Part shown: piece by piece, positions 29,440 to 40,852 of the stretch
Numbering within the stretch: position 1 is the stretch's first letter
How the letters are laid out: each line of letters starts with the position of its first letter
Assembly: GCA_029945375.1 (NCBI GenBank)
Contig: CM057058.1
Location: forward strand, 1,674,001 to 1,738,000
Source: Agaricus subrufescens
Lineage: Eukaryota; Basidiomycota; Agaricomycetes; Agaricales; Agaricaceae
Reading direction: 5' to 3'
DNA: 64,000 bases
The notes under the pieces: generated by a model
The model's input: the letters and a program-made list of their open reading frames with translations, nothing else
Database searches by the model: none
What the model was told of the DNA's origin: nothing
Made by a program: the position numbers and the translations under genes

Positions 29440-30464
29440 GGTGTTTGTGATGCTGGTAGGAAGTGGGTGAAAAGGTCATCTGCATCTCCCAACAATATTC
29501 TCATCACTGGCTTCGGCACCGGTCCCAGTCATCATTGATCAGATTCCTCTGCAGTGTGACTATGGGCGCATCATGCAGCAATCAAAAAATGTATATCGAC
29601 ATATTTTTATATGTCAGTGTGCATGTCAGAATTCGAGCACATGTTTTCGTTTATAGGTCGTAGTTTGTCGCATGATACAATCAAGAACATTGATATTGTA
29701 ATCGATGATGTGGGCCGCGGGAATGATAGATAGATAACTCCGAATGATAGTCGGTAAAGTCCGTTTGTTCCTGATGCCTACCAACGTGCGAAGGGAAGAA
29801 GCATTTCGACATTTGTCTTTGAGCTAGAAAAGTCCGATCCGCTAGGCTCTATATGCACGTGAGCAACATGGTTTCCCTACAGTCGCAGTGTACACTGCCC
29901 TCCATGACAGCCGGACAAAACAACTGATTTTATTCTCGCACTTGCCTGCGTTTCAGACTCGAGGAGAAATCACTAGTACATACAATTATGTGAATCTGTA
30001 TATCAGCGCCCGAACAAAAAGGACAATAATTGAAGGCCAAGAACAATGCAAATTCCAAGGGGCTGCTGCTGGCAACTAGAAGCCCTACTCCAACGTAGCC
30101 AACAGGCTACACTCAGGATGGAGCTCAACTTCAGTTTGTGGTTCTATGCCTCGATTGCATCTGAGACCCTCGATACACTGAGTCTCCCGTTGTCTCCCCT
30201 CCAAATCATCTTGACGCAATTGGCGGCCTGGTTATCAGTAAAGATGCGTTTTGTGGTACTTCTACTCGTCTGCTGGCTGTCGTGTTGCTATACTTTCACA
30301 ATGAAAATACAATAAAGATTCTTGAGGCCGCTTTCCTCTTCTATCCAGAATTGCTTTTAAGCGGCGACTCCGGGTTCTTCAGTTTATCGTCCTCCATCAC
30401 TCTCCTCAGTTGTGGTAAGATCCTAGGCATGTGCCATGCAGCTCTAGCTCACTTCTATACAGCC
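29440..30464. other. Divergent intergenic region between truncated cullin and F-box gene
   Basis: No supported gene. The F-box frame stays open upstream to about 30282, so an earlier start at 30282 or 30430 is possible. The rest looks non-coding. Confidence 0.45.
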
Positions 30465-31922
30465 ATGGCACCACGTCGACGCCTTTCGATTGCACTCACT
30501 CTTCCTACTGAGCTAGTGATAGCAGTATGTCGGACCTACTTGAAAGACGTTCCAGATCAAACGGTTCATTGTCGATTACAAGATCGTGATCACTCGGAGT
30601 CACTCGACAGCATCATCACTTTATCGCAGGTGTGTCGACGCTGGCGCGACATCATTACCAATTGCCCCGACTTGTGGCGCCACTTCATTGATCCACACCA
30701 TCCTAATCTCCAGTGGACACAATTGCTCCTCGAGAGGTCAAGGAATGCTAGCTTAACCTATCTTAATTCTTCCCCTCTTGTCATGGAGAATGAATGGGAC
30801 CTCTTCAGAGAGATGGTTTATGCTCATCGGCTTGTCTCGTACGCCGTAGCCCTTCACCTCGATTGTAGTATATGGAACGACCGGGCTATGCCGCAGTGCT
30901 GGCCTCGACTGCAGTATCTGTGTCTGGCACATATGGAGGAGATAATGATTGGCGAAGGTGATTTGGCAGACTTTGATTTACAAGAACAAGGTTCAATCCT
31001 GGGGCCACGCTTTCCTTCCCATATCTCAACACCCAAATTAGAGGTGCTGCACCTTCACGGATGTACTTTCGCTAACGTTCCGCAAGTCACCGGGCTGCAA
31101 AATCTCAAGGAACTCCGTGTTACCGGAGCCTGTCTGTGGACCGTCCCTCAGTGGGTTGATGTCATCCAACAACTTCCCCATCTCAGACATCTTGAACTTG
31201 TCAATGCCATTTCGGCTACTGCTTGGAACGAAAGTGAAGCTATTCAAGCGTACGATTTGGAGCTCGAAGCATTTCACCTTTTGGACGAAAGGTCTACATG
31301 TGCCAGCTTTTTACAACACTGCAACATTACGACGTCAGATGCCTTCCAGCTGGAGTGTATCGACCCAGTACTCTCGGACGTAGAAGATGAAAATCCACTC
31401 ATCTACGACGGATCACTCTCCGATAACGGCGAACCACTTTCTGATGCCCAAATTCAGGTTTCATACATCTATCGTCATATCATACCCATCATTCATAGGT
31501 TCCTTACCAACCCTATCTTCTCGAATTGCGCCCTTCGAATCATTAACGGCAGAATCCACTGCCGCGGCCTTCCAAGGTACATGCCTTTAGATGGGCCACA
31601 CTGGCCTGATAAGTATTATGTCCCAGGAGACAATCTCCCCGACGGAGGCTGGATCACAATATTCGTGCAAAGTATCGATCCTTCATATCTCTCCAGAATG
31701 TTCAAGCGATTCTTCCAGCCAATCTTCAAACGCGTCGTCAGTTTGGCTATCACCACTGGCGATAACGACGATTTTCTTAAAGACGATGAATGGCTTTCCG
31801 AGTTGGTGTGGGAGAGCAATATTGGTCTACGACAATTAGAAGGCGTGTCCTTCGAGACTTGGCAAATGATGCAACGCAACTTGATGAGACACATGGTTCG
31901 CTCTGTTGATCAGGGTCGATGA
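30465..31922 (+). CDS. F-box domain protein
   Basis: An intronless gene of 485 aa. The N-terminus reads LSIALTLPTELVIAVCRTYL, an insert, then IITLSQVCRRWRDIITNCPD and LWRHF, the F-box layout usual in Agaricomycetes, where it recruits substrates to SCF ligases through Skp1. The remainder contains leucine-rich stretches such as LEVLHLHGCTF, LKELRVTGACLW and LPHLRHLELVN, probably irregular LRR-like repeats for substrate binding. The start is the ATG before APRRRLSIALTLP; the frame is open for about 180 bases further upstream. It lies between the truncated cullin and MYND copy B. Substrate unknown. Confidence 0.85.
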   Translation: MAPRRRLSIALTLPTELVIAVCRTYLKDVPDQTVHCRLQDRDHSESLDSIITLSQVCRRWRDIITNCPDLWRHFIDPHHPNLQWTQLLLERSRNASLTYLNSSPLVMENEWDLFREMVYAHRLVSYAVALHLDCSIWNDRAMPQCWPRLQYLCLAHMEEIMIGEGDLADFDLQEQGSILGPRFPSHISTPKLEVLHLHGCTFANVPQVTGLQNLKELRVTGACLWTVPQWVDVIQQLPHLRHLELVNAISATAWNESEAIQAYDLELEAFHLLDERSTCASFLQHCNITTSDAFQLECIDPVLSDVEDENPLIYDGSLSDNGEPLSDAQIQVSYIYRHIIPIIHRFLTNPIFSNCALRIINGRIHCRGLPRYMPLDGPHWPDKYYVPGDNLPDGGWITIFVQSIDPSYLSRMFKRFFQPIFKRVVSLAITTGDNDDFLKDDEWLSELVWESNIGLRQLEGVSFETWQMMQRNLMRHMVRSVDQGR

Positions 31923-32561
31923 AATTGCTTCGAGGGGCCCCAGGTTGTCCTACCCAATGGAGATTCCTCCGAACTTGATAAGAGTTTATGACCGAGCTTT
32001 TACCGTTTCATTTCGACGATACTTTGTCTGAAGATACTAGTATGATTCGTCTATGACCTTACGCTTCTCGTGTTTTCTATTCTGTTGACCAGAATCATGC
32101 TATGTGTATAAATTTAACAGAACTATGTAAAATATGAATTGCTGCTTTCCTGAACATCCAATTTCCAGTATCAGTCTGAAACGCTCAAGTAATTCAACCT
32201 CGCTCTCCAAAAAATTTCATAATCGCAGGACGTCCGTCCAACATTCTCCTTCGTGCCTTTCGGCAGTGCTTTTCTTCGTAAGACTCTTCTTGACTGTCAC
32301 TCTCTCTACGATTGCAATTGATTCCAGATCCAGTTACCAGTCAAGCTGTCCACTCCACACTTTGACCAAGTTGCCCACACTTTTCCCTGATAGCCCGACT
32401 CAGTGGGACAAGTTGTCATCTTATGAGTCCCTCTTAAAGTATTCTCCAAGAAGAGTGATGGATTGGTTGAGGTCTACGAAAAACCAACCCTAAAAATACA
32501 ACTTACATACATAAGTAACAAAAAAAGATTTTTCTAAAAAAAGAAACGTTTACACTTTTTC
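31923..32561. other. Convergent intergenic region
   Basis: Space between the stop codons of the F-box gene and MYND copy B. An open frame at 32134-32493 has no recognisable motif and skewed Ser/Leu composition, so I do not call it a gene. Confidence 0.5.
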
Positions 32562-35500
32562 TTACGAAGTACTAGCCGTTCTCGATCTCCTACACACCGC
32601 CTTATGTTTCTTCCAATCTGCCGACTGACAATCCTTCGAACAGTACTTCACTGACTGACAACCACTACAGTTCAACAACTTCCCATCTCCCTTTTTTCCA
32701 CACTTTTCACAACCCCGATTTGACGTTGGCGCTGACGTTCCAGATGAAGAAGGAAGAGGTGATGATGATGATGGTGATGGTGCTGATGATGATGGCGCTG
32801 ATGATGATGGCGCTGATGATGATGGTGGACCTCCCTCAGTCGAAACACCTCCGCCCTCGCCACTCTTCGAAGCACTAGCAGATCTCCCTTTTTCCTCCTC
32901 CACATCATCCAAATAAGGCACAAGAAACGCATGTGCAAAAGCAATACGTGTCGCATAAGGTACCAACGGCTTCCAACGGCTATGCTCAGCAAAAGCTCCA
33001 AGATTCTTTCCCCTCCCACACGAACACATCGGATTCTGTCCCCTTTCAAAAGAAAGCGGTATTCTCCCTTTTTTGATATACTCGCACGTCGGAGTATGCC
33101 TCCATTGCCGACACCGTTCAGCAAAGACCGGAAGAGCTCGACGCCACAAAAGAATTTCATCCCCTTGGATAAGGTTGCTAATCATGGGGGTACCAAGCAA
33201 ACAACGCTTTATCAACCCATCGGTCTCAGGTTCCACAACTACAACAACCGCATCTCCAACAACACCAGCCGAGGTAACATCAAGACGCACACTTGACAAA
33301 AAGACGATAGCGAACGGACTCAGAGACGTACTTTCCCGCAAGATGTAAACTCGAGTCCCAATTTGGTCATAGAGAAGTAAGGAATTGCGAATGGATAATT
33401 TGAAGTTTATAGCAGGACTGTTTGTGGAGGGTAACACGCGGCCCGGTCGCACCATTTCCTCTTCAGCAAGTAGCTTGCTAGTGCCTCTTTCATATATCCA
33501 TGTTATATCTTTCGGTGGCAGTATAGGCAAACACTCGAGTTTCACGTATGGTGCATTCCACGAAACGAGTCCTGGCTGTTGTCCCCTGGAGAACTGAGCA
33601 ACTGGGAATGGTTGGAGCATTGCCCGCGCAGAAGGGGAATGAAGGAATGGTAATATCACCTGAAAAGAGAAGAAACGTGAGTGATCAAATTCAACCAGCA
33701 TATAGTAGCAGTATTGCACACTTCAACGTAGAAAGACTTCCTGGCAATCCGGATTTTTGAACGAGTGCCATCGACCGCGATGGGATAAAACAGTGGATAA
33801 CGATCCCGCTCCCCAATGACGACCTCCATACAGGTTGAAGACACCTGCTTGACTTCCACAGATGTTTTGTTCATCAAAGCTTCTTGCACACGGGGAACTG
33901 TAACATCAAGTCGCTGGCTAAAAAATTCCCTGCCCCGAGCTCTCCCAAACGTGACCTTCGTTACCCCTTCATGCACCTTTTTCTCAGGAAGAGTTGGTCC
34001 CGTGGCTCCCGTCCATGAAAACTCTTTTGGATTATCCGGATGCTCGGGTAAGATAAAGACGTGATTTCGATCCGACATATCCGTGGAATAGAGACGTAAC
34101 GCCAAGTCAAGATTGAGGATAAACTTTTTGAACCTGTAGCATGCAGAAGGAGTGCCTTTGATACTGAGTGAAACAGTAGCATCACTGAAATCCTTTGCCA
34201 CAGTGCTGGAGGATATGTAAAAACAGACTATCAGGGGTGATTTGCCATCCAAGCCTTGGGCATCTTCGATAATGACTTTTTTACTCGGATCGGAAGGAGA
34301 ATCGATGATATCACCGAAGATTGGGCGGAAGGAACCGTGGTAGTTATGCCAACTCTCCCGGTACAAAGGATCTCGCCTGAATGTTTCACATTCGAGAAGA
34401 GGTTGACCAAGTTCGTCATCATCCATATCTTCTAGCATCCGCAATTCCGACCGTGGTACTTTTAAAACTAGGCAAACAACCGGGGGAATTGTTTCCCAAG
34501 TACTAAAGACGCCGGGTTGCCCGTAATTATCGACCACATATCCAGGAAGGTAAGATGGTTGAGAGTGAAGGCCCCACATGAAAAGTTGAGTAAAGAGCGC
34601 CTCCAAGTTATCGCGATTGAGCGCGAGATCCTTACTGCCCTTGACTCGACGTGAAAACTGCTCGAGAGTTTGTTGCCAATCAGTTTCTACAAATCCAAGG
34701 GAACGAACGATCCACAAGAAACGAACGAAAGAGCTTCTGTCGTAATGAGGATCTTCCACGTCTAAAGGGTGTTTGTAATCGCTCCATCGCATGCTCAGTT
34801 GAAGCTTTTCGTCTTCGAACATCTTCAAGTAAAGGGAAAGCAGCTTCTCAGCGAAATCTTCGGGCTCTAAGTGGACTCCATAATCTAGTTTGCTGAATGT
34901 TCCCTCCTGTCCAGATTGAGAAAATTGGTAAAATCTCCATGACATTCGTTCTAAATGGCGACCCGATGGTGATGGAATGACCGCGATCTCCCGGCCATTT
35001 CGGAACGTCAAACCCGAAGAGTAACATATAGGGATGATACCAAGGAGAAGCGCAATAGAGGGTAGGTCGAGGAGGGTTCGATCTTCTATAGCGGCTAGTT
35101 TGGTAGGCTGTTCACTATAACCGATAGGCAAAGTCGTATGGAGGGTGGTGCAGGGGCCCTTTCGGAGCAACGATATGGTAGCAGTGAGAATATTGAAGAG
35201 GCCAAGACTGCCAGAGAGGGTGGAAGTGTCTATGACATCAAAGGAGGTGGGTATTGATTGATCGATGAAGTGTAATTTTTTGGCCCCCCAGCCTGAAGAA
35301 TAGACAATAGGTGTCAAATCACCGCTTCGGTACAGCCGTAACCCATCGCAAACGGCAAGTGCGTCTCCGATTACCAACCGAATGACAATTCTTGGTTTAG
35401 ATCCTCTGAGCCTTTCATGAAAAGCCTTTGCCCATTGTGTAAATTGCAGACCACATGCATGCCATATTTCGTGTTCCGTCTTTTGTTGAGTCGACACAAG

Positions 35501-36409
35501 GTTATCATCAGAAAGACGGCCGATCTGGGTGAGTGCGAGGTGGAACGATGAGCAGATGTCGGTATTGGGATGAAGATAAAGATGGCGCCCATTCATTGAG
35601 AAGAGGAAGGTAGGATTGACCCTAGCGGTTTTTTGGTCGATAGTGAGGTTGGTGATTCCAGTGTTCCAGTATCTGCTGTATGTTTTGCGTTCTGCGTACC
35701 GGCGGGTGAAGGGGACGGAGGATGGAACAGATATGGTGTCACCGTAAAGGGCCGGATGCGCCTTTGCCTTCATTCGATCGAAAAACATTTGCTTCAGCTG
35801 CTTGTGTTTGACAGCAGACAAGCCAACGGTCTCTTCATAGGATTTCCAATGGCGCCTAGCCTCGTTCAAGGAATCCAGAGTGGCGAACTGCAGGAAACTA
35901 CCGTAAGGAGAGTCGTTCCATGCGGCGAGGTCCGCAGCATATCCGACGAGTTTTGTGCACTGCTGACTTAGCAGTGACGAACTGCGCTTGTCGAGAAAAA
36001 GGTCGTAGAAGATGCTCCAGTACCGTAAGAGGCGGTCGTGCTCAACGTTGTCGTAAAAGAATGTGAAGAGAAGAACATTCCTCGCTTTAAATAGGTCAGA
36101 GTCGATAACAATCAGTTTGAATGATAGCTACCAATGATTGCCGGTTCAGAATCACAGCATGTGAAGTCTATTGAGCGACGAGCTGGTGACGAGTAATGAG
36201 CATACAGAGAATGACAGATGATCAGTGTATTACTCACGCAGTCCATGGTCTACTGTAACCGTATACAAGATATTCCGTGGATCGCCGCACCCGAGAAGGA
36301 GAATTTTGGCGTCGCCTTCAGGAGGGAGATGGTCTGTGAGGGCGACAGGAGGGGTGGTTCCAATGGGGCAGAAATCCGAGTTTTTTGGCCAAACAGGTGG
36401 GTGAGACAT
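32562..36409 (-). CDS. DUF4470 and MYND-type zinc finger protein (copy B)
   Basis: Four exons (36409-36238, 36182-36132, 36084-33722, 33659-32562) with the same phases as copies A and C give 1227 aa. Exon 1 encodes MSHPPVWPKNSDFCPIGTT and ILLLGCGDPRNILYT; exons 2-3 join IDFTCCDSEPAIIARNVLL. The middle region parallels copy A (YWSIFYDLFLDK, ITNLTIDQKTARVNPTFLF). The C-terminus has CSCGRGKNLGAF and a MYND finger, CEKCGKKGDGKLLNCSGCQ then YCSKDCQSADWKKHKAVC. A low-complexity Ser/Ala/Pro linker made by a 15-bp repeat lies just before the finger and is the main length difference from the other copies. The gene is divergent from copy C. Confidence 0.88.
32759..32830 (-). repeat. GAT-rich minisatellite inside MYND copy B
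   Basis: Imperfect 15-bp units (GCTGATGATGATGGC on the plus strand, at least three copies) flanked by GAT triplets. On the coding strand they encode SSAPS repeats. Confidence 0.85.
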
Positions 36410-36676
36410 GAGGGGCGGGAAGAGGAAATGGTGGCACGGACTCTACGCTTAAAAGTCGTTCTGCGGACGAGCTGATCCCGGCCCCGATCACCCTGTGGAC
36501 GCCATGGGCTGAGCTGATCATCGACTCTCCCCGTAAGGCAAACTGCGAGGCAGGCACTGACATAATGGACTCGTCATCCCCGGCCGCGTGTTCGTCTTCT
36601 CAAATGACACCGAGGACACCACGCGTCTTTCCGCTGGGGAGGTCTGTCAGGGGCCCCCCGTCTACCATACGCTGGC
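36410..36676. promoter_or_regulatory. Bidirectional promoter of MYND copies B and C
   Basis: Only 267 bp separate the two start codons of oppositely oriented paralogues, so the promoter must be shared or back to back. No TATA box is obvious in the expected position on either strand. Confidence 0.6.
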
Positions 36677-39600
36677 ATGTCTCATCCAACCTTTTGGGCA
36701 AAAAAGTCGTTCTTCTATCCCATCGGAAACACCCCTCCTGTATCCTTAACAGACCACCTACCGCCAGAAAGTGCGGCGACAATTCTCCTCCTAGGATGCG
36801 GGGATCCACGATATTTCCTGTACACAATCTCCACCGATCATGGATTTGGTGAGTATCCACCATGAGCTCCCTGGTATTTCTGTGTGTTTAATGGTGTTGC
36901 TGGGCCAGCCAATCGTTCAATGGACTTCACTTGTTGTGATATGGAACCAGCTGTCATCGGTAAATTCAACCTACTCAGTATGTGTTGTTCTTCAGCCCTG
37001 ACCTTACTCTCCCGGCTGTCGTAGCGAGGAATGCTCTCCTCTTCACCCTCTTATATGATAGCATCGAGGCCAGTCGGCTTTCACAGTACTGGAGCATCTT
37101 TTACGAGCTCTTTCTTGACACTGAAGCCACGTCTCTCCTGAACGAACAATGCACCAAACTTGTTGGATATGCTGTGGACCTCGCCACCTGGCACGACTCC
37201 CCCTATGGCGGCTTTCTCAGATTCATAACACACGATTCCCTACGCGAAGCCAGAAGACATTGGAGCTCATATTGTGAAACTATTGCTCTATTGCCTGCGG
37301 AGCAGAAGCGGTTAAGGCGGATGTTTCTTTCCGGAATGAAGGACGGTATAATGGTTCCGGGCGACGTTTCAGCCATCCAATCAGCGGCTCCCTTAAGCTT
37401 TCAGTATTCAAGGTTCAATACGTACACAAAATACTGGAGTAACGGAACTACTGGCCTCCATCCCGATTCAAACACGACCACAGTCAACCCTACCTTCCTC
37501 TTTTCGATGAACGGCCGCCAATTTAATCTCCATTACGGGACCGATCTTTGCACATCATTCCACCTTGCGCTCGCTGCAGCAGAACATTCATTTGACGGCA
37601 GCCCGACATCCGTTCCTGCAAAGTCGGAATACGAAGTATGGAATGCATGTCGCGATCAGTTTTCACGGTGGTCAAAGGCGTTCCACGAAAGGGCCAAGAT
37701 ATCTGATAAACCATCTATCACCATCCGGTTAGTAGTTGGGGACGCACTAGCTTTCTGTGAGGCTCTGCAATTACTCCATACCGGCGATATGACGCCTACC
37801 ATTTACTCCTCTCCGTGGGGAGCGAAAAAGTTCAATTTGGATGATCCGTCTATGTCTACGTCTTTTAATGTTGTCGACACTTCCAACTTATCAGATGCTG
37901 TGGGCCCCTTTAATATTCTTACCGCCACCGTACCCCTTCTCCGAAAATGTCCCTATACTGCCCTCCACATCAACTCATTGATCTCGCACCAAGACCAGCC
38001 TACCAAGATCAGCGATATAGAGGAAAGAATGCTCCTGGATTTCTCCTCACTGGCGGTATTATTCGGCATGATTCCTATGTGCTACTCGTCAGGTTTGAGC
38101 TTTCGAAACGGGAGCGAGTCCGCGATATGGTCAGCGATGTCAGGGCGTCATTCCGAGAGGGTCGCCTGGCGATTTTCGGAGTTCACCCATGCTAAATGGG
38201 ATGGGACTGTAACTCGAAACCATCTAGTTCGCTTCGAACATAAAGATCTCGGCGACAAGTTAACTTCCCTTTATATGAAGATGTTTGAGAAAGAAAACAT
38301 CGGTGCCGCTGTCAACCAGTTAGCTGTTGGGAGCTTCAAAATGGTGGAAAATCCTCATTACCACAGGCGTTCTTTTGTTCGGTTCCTCAAAGTTATACAA
38401 TCCTGCGGCTTTATCGAAGTTGATTGGCATCAGGCCATCAATCATTTTCTAGACCGAATCACAACGAGCGATGATTTGATCATAGGCTCTAATAATCTCC
38501 AGAACCTTTTCGCAGACCTCCATATCTGGGGCGTTTATTCCGAGACCCCTTTCCTCCCTGGCTTCGTCGCAAGGGAGTTTGACACCAGCACTGGTGTGTT
38601 TCGAAATTGGGAATCGATTCCTCCTGTTGTCTGTGTCGTCCTCAAGGTACCTCGTTCAGCCTTGAGCGTGTTGGAAGATGTACCCGAAAATGAAGTTAGA
38701 CATCCTATTCTCGAATGCGAGACGTTTTGCGGAATGCAAGGGCAAAACTTTCATAGTTCTATCCGCCCTATCTTTGGCGATATTATCGATTCTCCAACCA
38801 ATAAAGGAAAAAAGATTATCGTCGAAGACGAAAAAGGCTTTAACGGAAATTCTCCACTTGTTATAAGCTTTTTTGTTTCTTCGTTTATTCTGGCACAGAA
38901 CCCGGATCAGACTCATGTTGGGCTTCGTATCAAGAGCGTCAACTTTGACGCTATCGAGTACATGAAAAAATTGGGACCTGGCATGTGTATGTATTCGGCG
39001 AGATTGATGGATGAAGATCACGTCTTTGTATTACCCGAGCGACCGGATAACGAAGGAGAACTCAAGAGGATCGCGAGCATGAACCCAAGTCAAAGTTACG
39101 GACAGACAAATCTGGGAGTGACTACGATGAAATTCGAGAATACCAGCAAGGAAGGGTTTTTGTGTAAGAGGTTGGACGTCACTGAACGTCGAGCGAAAGA
39201 AGCTTTGAAGAACAAGGCTCGTGTGGAGATCAAACAGGTGACTCCGTTTTGTATGGAGGTTGCCATTGGGAGTCAGGATCGTTATTCTGTCTTTTATCCG
39301 GTACCTGTCGACGGTTCTCGCTCGAAGACTCGGGTTGCCAGGACATCATCTTACATCGAAGTGAGTAATTGGTTGAACTGTATTCGACCGAGACTCATAT
39401 CTCTTTAGATTGAATTGCCTCTTCGTGCTTCTCCTTTTACTCAAACTACCCTCCAACCATTTCCCATTGCACGGTGTCTTGAAAATAACAATCCTGTAAC
39501 GGTTTGTTGGAACACGCCTTATATGAAGCTCGAGAGTCTTCCGACAGTATCACCCTCGGGAGACACGAGCTGGATAGCTACACATTTAGGAATGAGCCAA

Positions 39601-40425
39601 AGTCTTCGCGAGAGACAGATGCAACGTTCAGGTGTATCTAACAATTTATGTACTCCGATGACGAATTTCAAGATGTCCCTCATCAATACTTTCCTCCTCC
39701 ACCTCAGAGACGGGACTAAAGTTCACATCCTGAAGGAACGTTCTGTTTCGGATCCCTTCGCTATCATCTTTTTATCATCTGTACGATTTGATTTGTTTTC
39801 GGCGACTATTGTTGGGGATGCTGTAGTCGTTATGGTGGAACCCTCGATCATGGATTTGGTCGATGATTGTATGAGTGGAGATGCCTACGCTACTACTGCT
39901 GTGGACGGAGACGAGATTTTCCTATGGACCCAAGCCCTACCAGTATACGCCGAACGTTGTCGTCAATGGCGCCATCTTCCAACCTGCGAGTATTTTCTAC
40001 AAAATCGAGTTCCACTTCCCTTTGTACGCGGAAAAAGTACTATGTGTTCTTGTGGAAAGGGGAAAAATTTGGGTAGTTTTCCTGAAGATAGTCGATGGAG
40101 ACCTTTGATACCTCATGCGACTCGTGTTGCTCTTACTCCTGTGTTTCCTGTGACTTATCTGGAAGATGTGTCGGATGAGAGTTTTACGCGGGCGGTGAGG
40201 AGATTCCATGATGCTTTTACTTCTACTTCTACTCCTGCCGCTGCTACTGCTTCCATGCGGTCAGATCATAGTAGTAGTTGTCGTAAATGCGCAAAGGGTG
40301 GAGAATCAAAACTTTTCAATTGTGGTGGTTGTCGGTCTGTAAAATATTGTTCGAGGGAATGTCAGAATGCGGATTGGAAGCAGCATAAGGTGTTGTGTAA
40401 GCTTGTGGGGAAAGGGACGGCTTGA
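36677..40425 (+). CDS. DUF4470 and MYND-type zinc finger protein (copy C)
   Basis: Four exons (36677-36848, 36909-36959, 37025-39360, 39409-40425) give 1191 aa. Exon 1 (MSHPTFWAKKSFFYPIGNT) differs from copy A by a few residues, and its DNA is close to copy A around the start codon. Exon 2 carries RSMDFTCCDMEPAVI. The large exon parallels copy A along its whole length (VLKVPRSALSVLED, HSSIRPIFGDIIDSPT, DRYSVFYPVPVDGSRSK). The MYND finger reads CRKCAKGGESKLFNCGGCR then YCSRECQNADWKQHKVLC. Copy A and copy C look more alike than either is to B. Confidence 0.88.
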
Positions 40426-40852
40426 TTGGAAATTGTAGTAGGTAGTTGATTTAGGTTTTTTTTTTTCTCTCGTTGTCTAAACTGGTATATGTTGGGGCTT
40501 ACTGATAGTGCTGTATATTAGAAGCATAGGGATATTGTTTTTACTTTTCGAGTTTAGGCATTATTTTGTCGCAAGCCGCTATGGAGTTATCCGGCAGCAA
40601 AAAGTTGATGCAGCGATTGGCCCTGAGCGACTGAGGGAATCGAGATAACTGAGATAGGGTGTAGACTACGAAACGCTCGATGGAGAACATTATGTACAGG
40701 GTGGAGTTTGACGGCGGCTCCTGTGTCCAGAATAGAAGCAGCCAAGGAGATCCAGCTGATCAGGCACATTTTACGATATGGCGTTTTCCATTTGAGGTCC
40801 AAGATATTATAACGCTTCATACAATATCACGAGATAACGACCAATGTTTTCC
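40426..40852. other. Convergent intergenic region
   Basis: 3' regions of MYND copy C and the minus-strand 416-aa gene. A minus-strand open frame at 40587-40820 has no motif and starts just beyond the neighbour's stop codon, so it is more likely untranslated sequence. Confidence 0.5.

Noticed and set aside
32134..32493. Plus-strand 119-codon open frame after the F-box gene
   Set aside because: No motif, no homologous feature in the repeats around it, and it sits in a convergent 3' region.
40587..40820. Minus-strand 77-codon open frame
   Set aside because: It lies just downstream of the 416-aa gene's stop codon and is best explained as 3' untranslated sequence.
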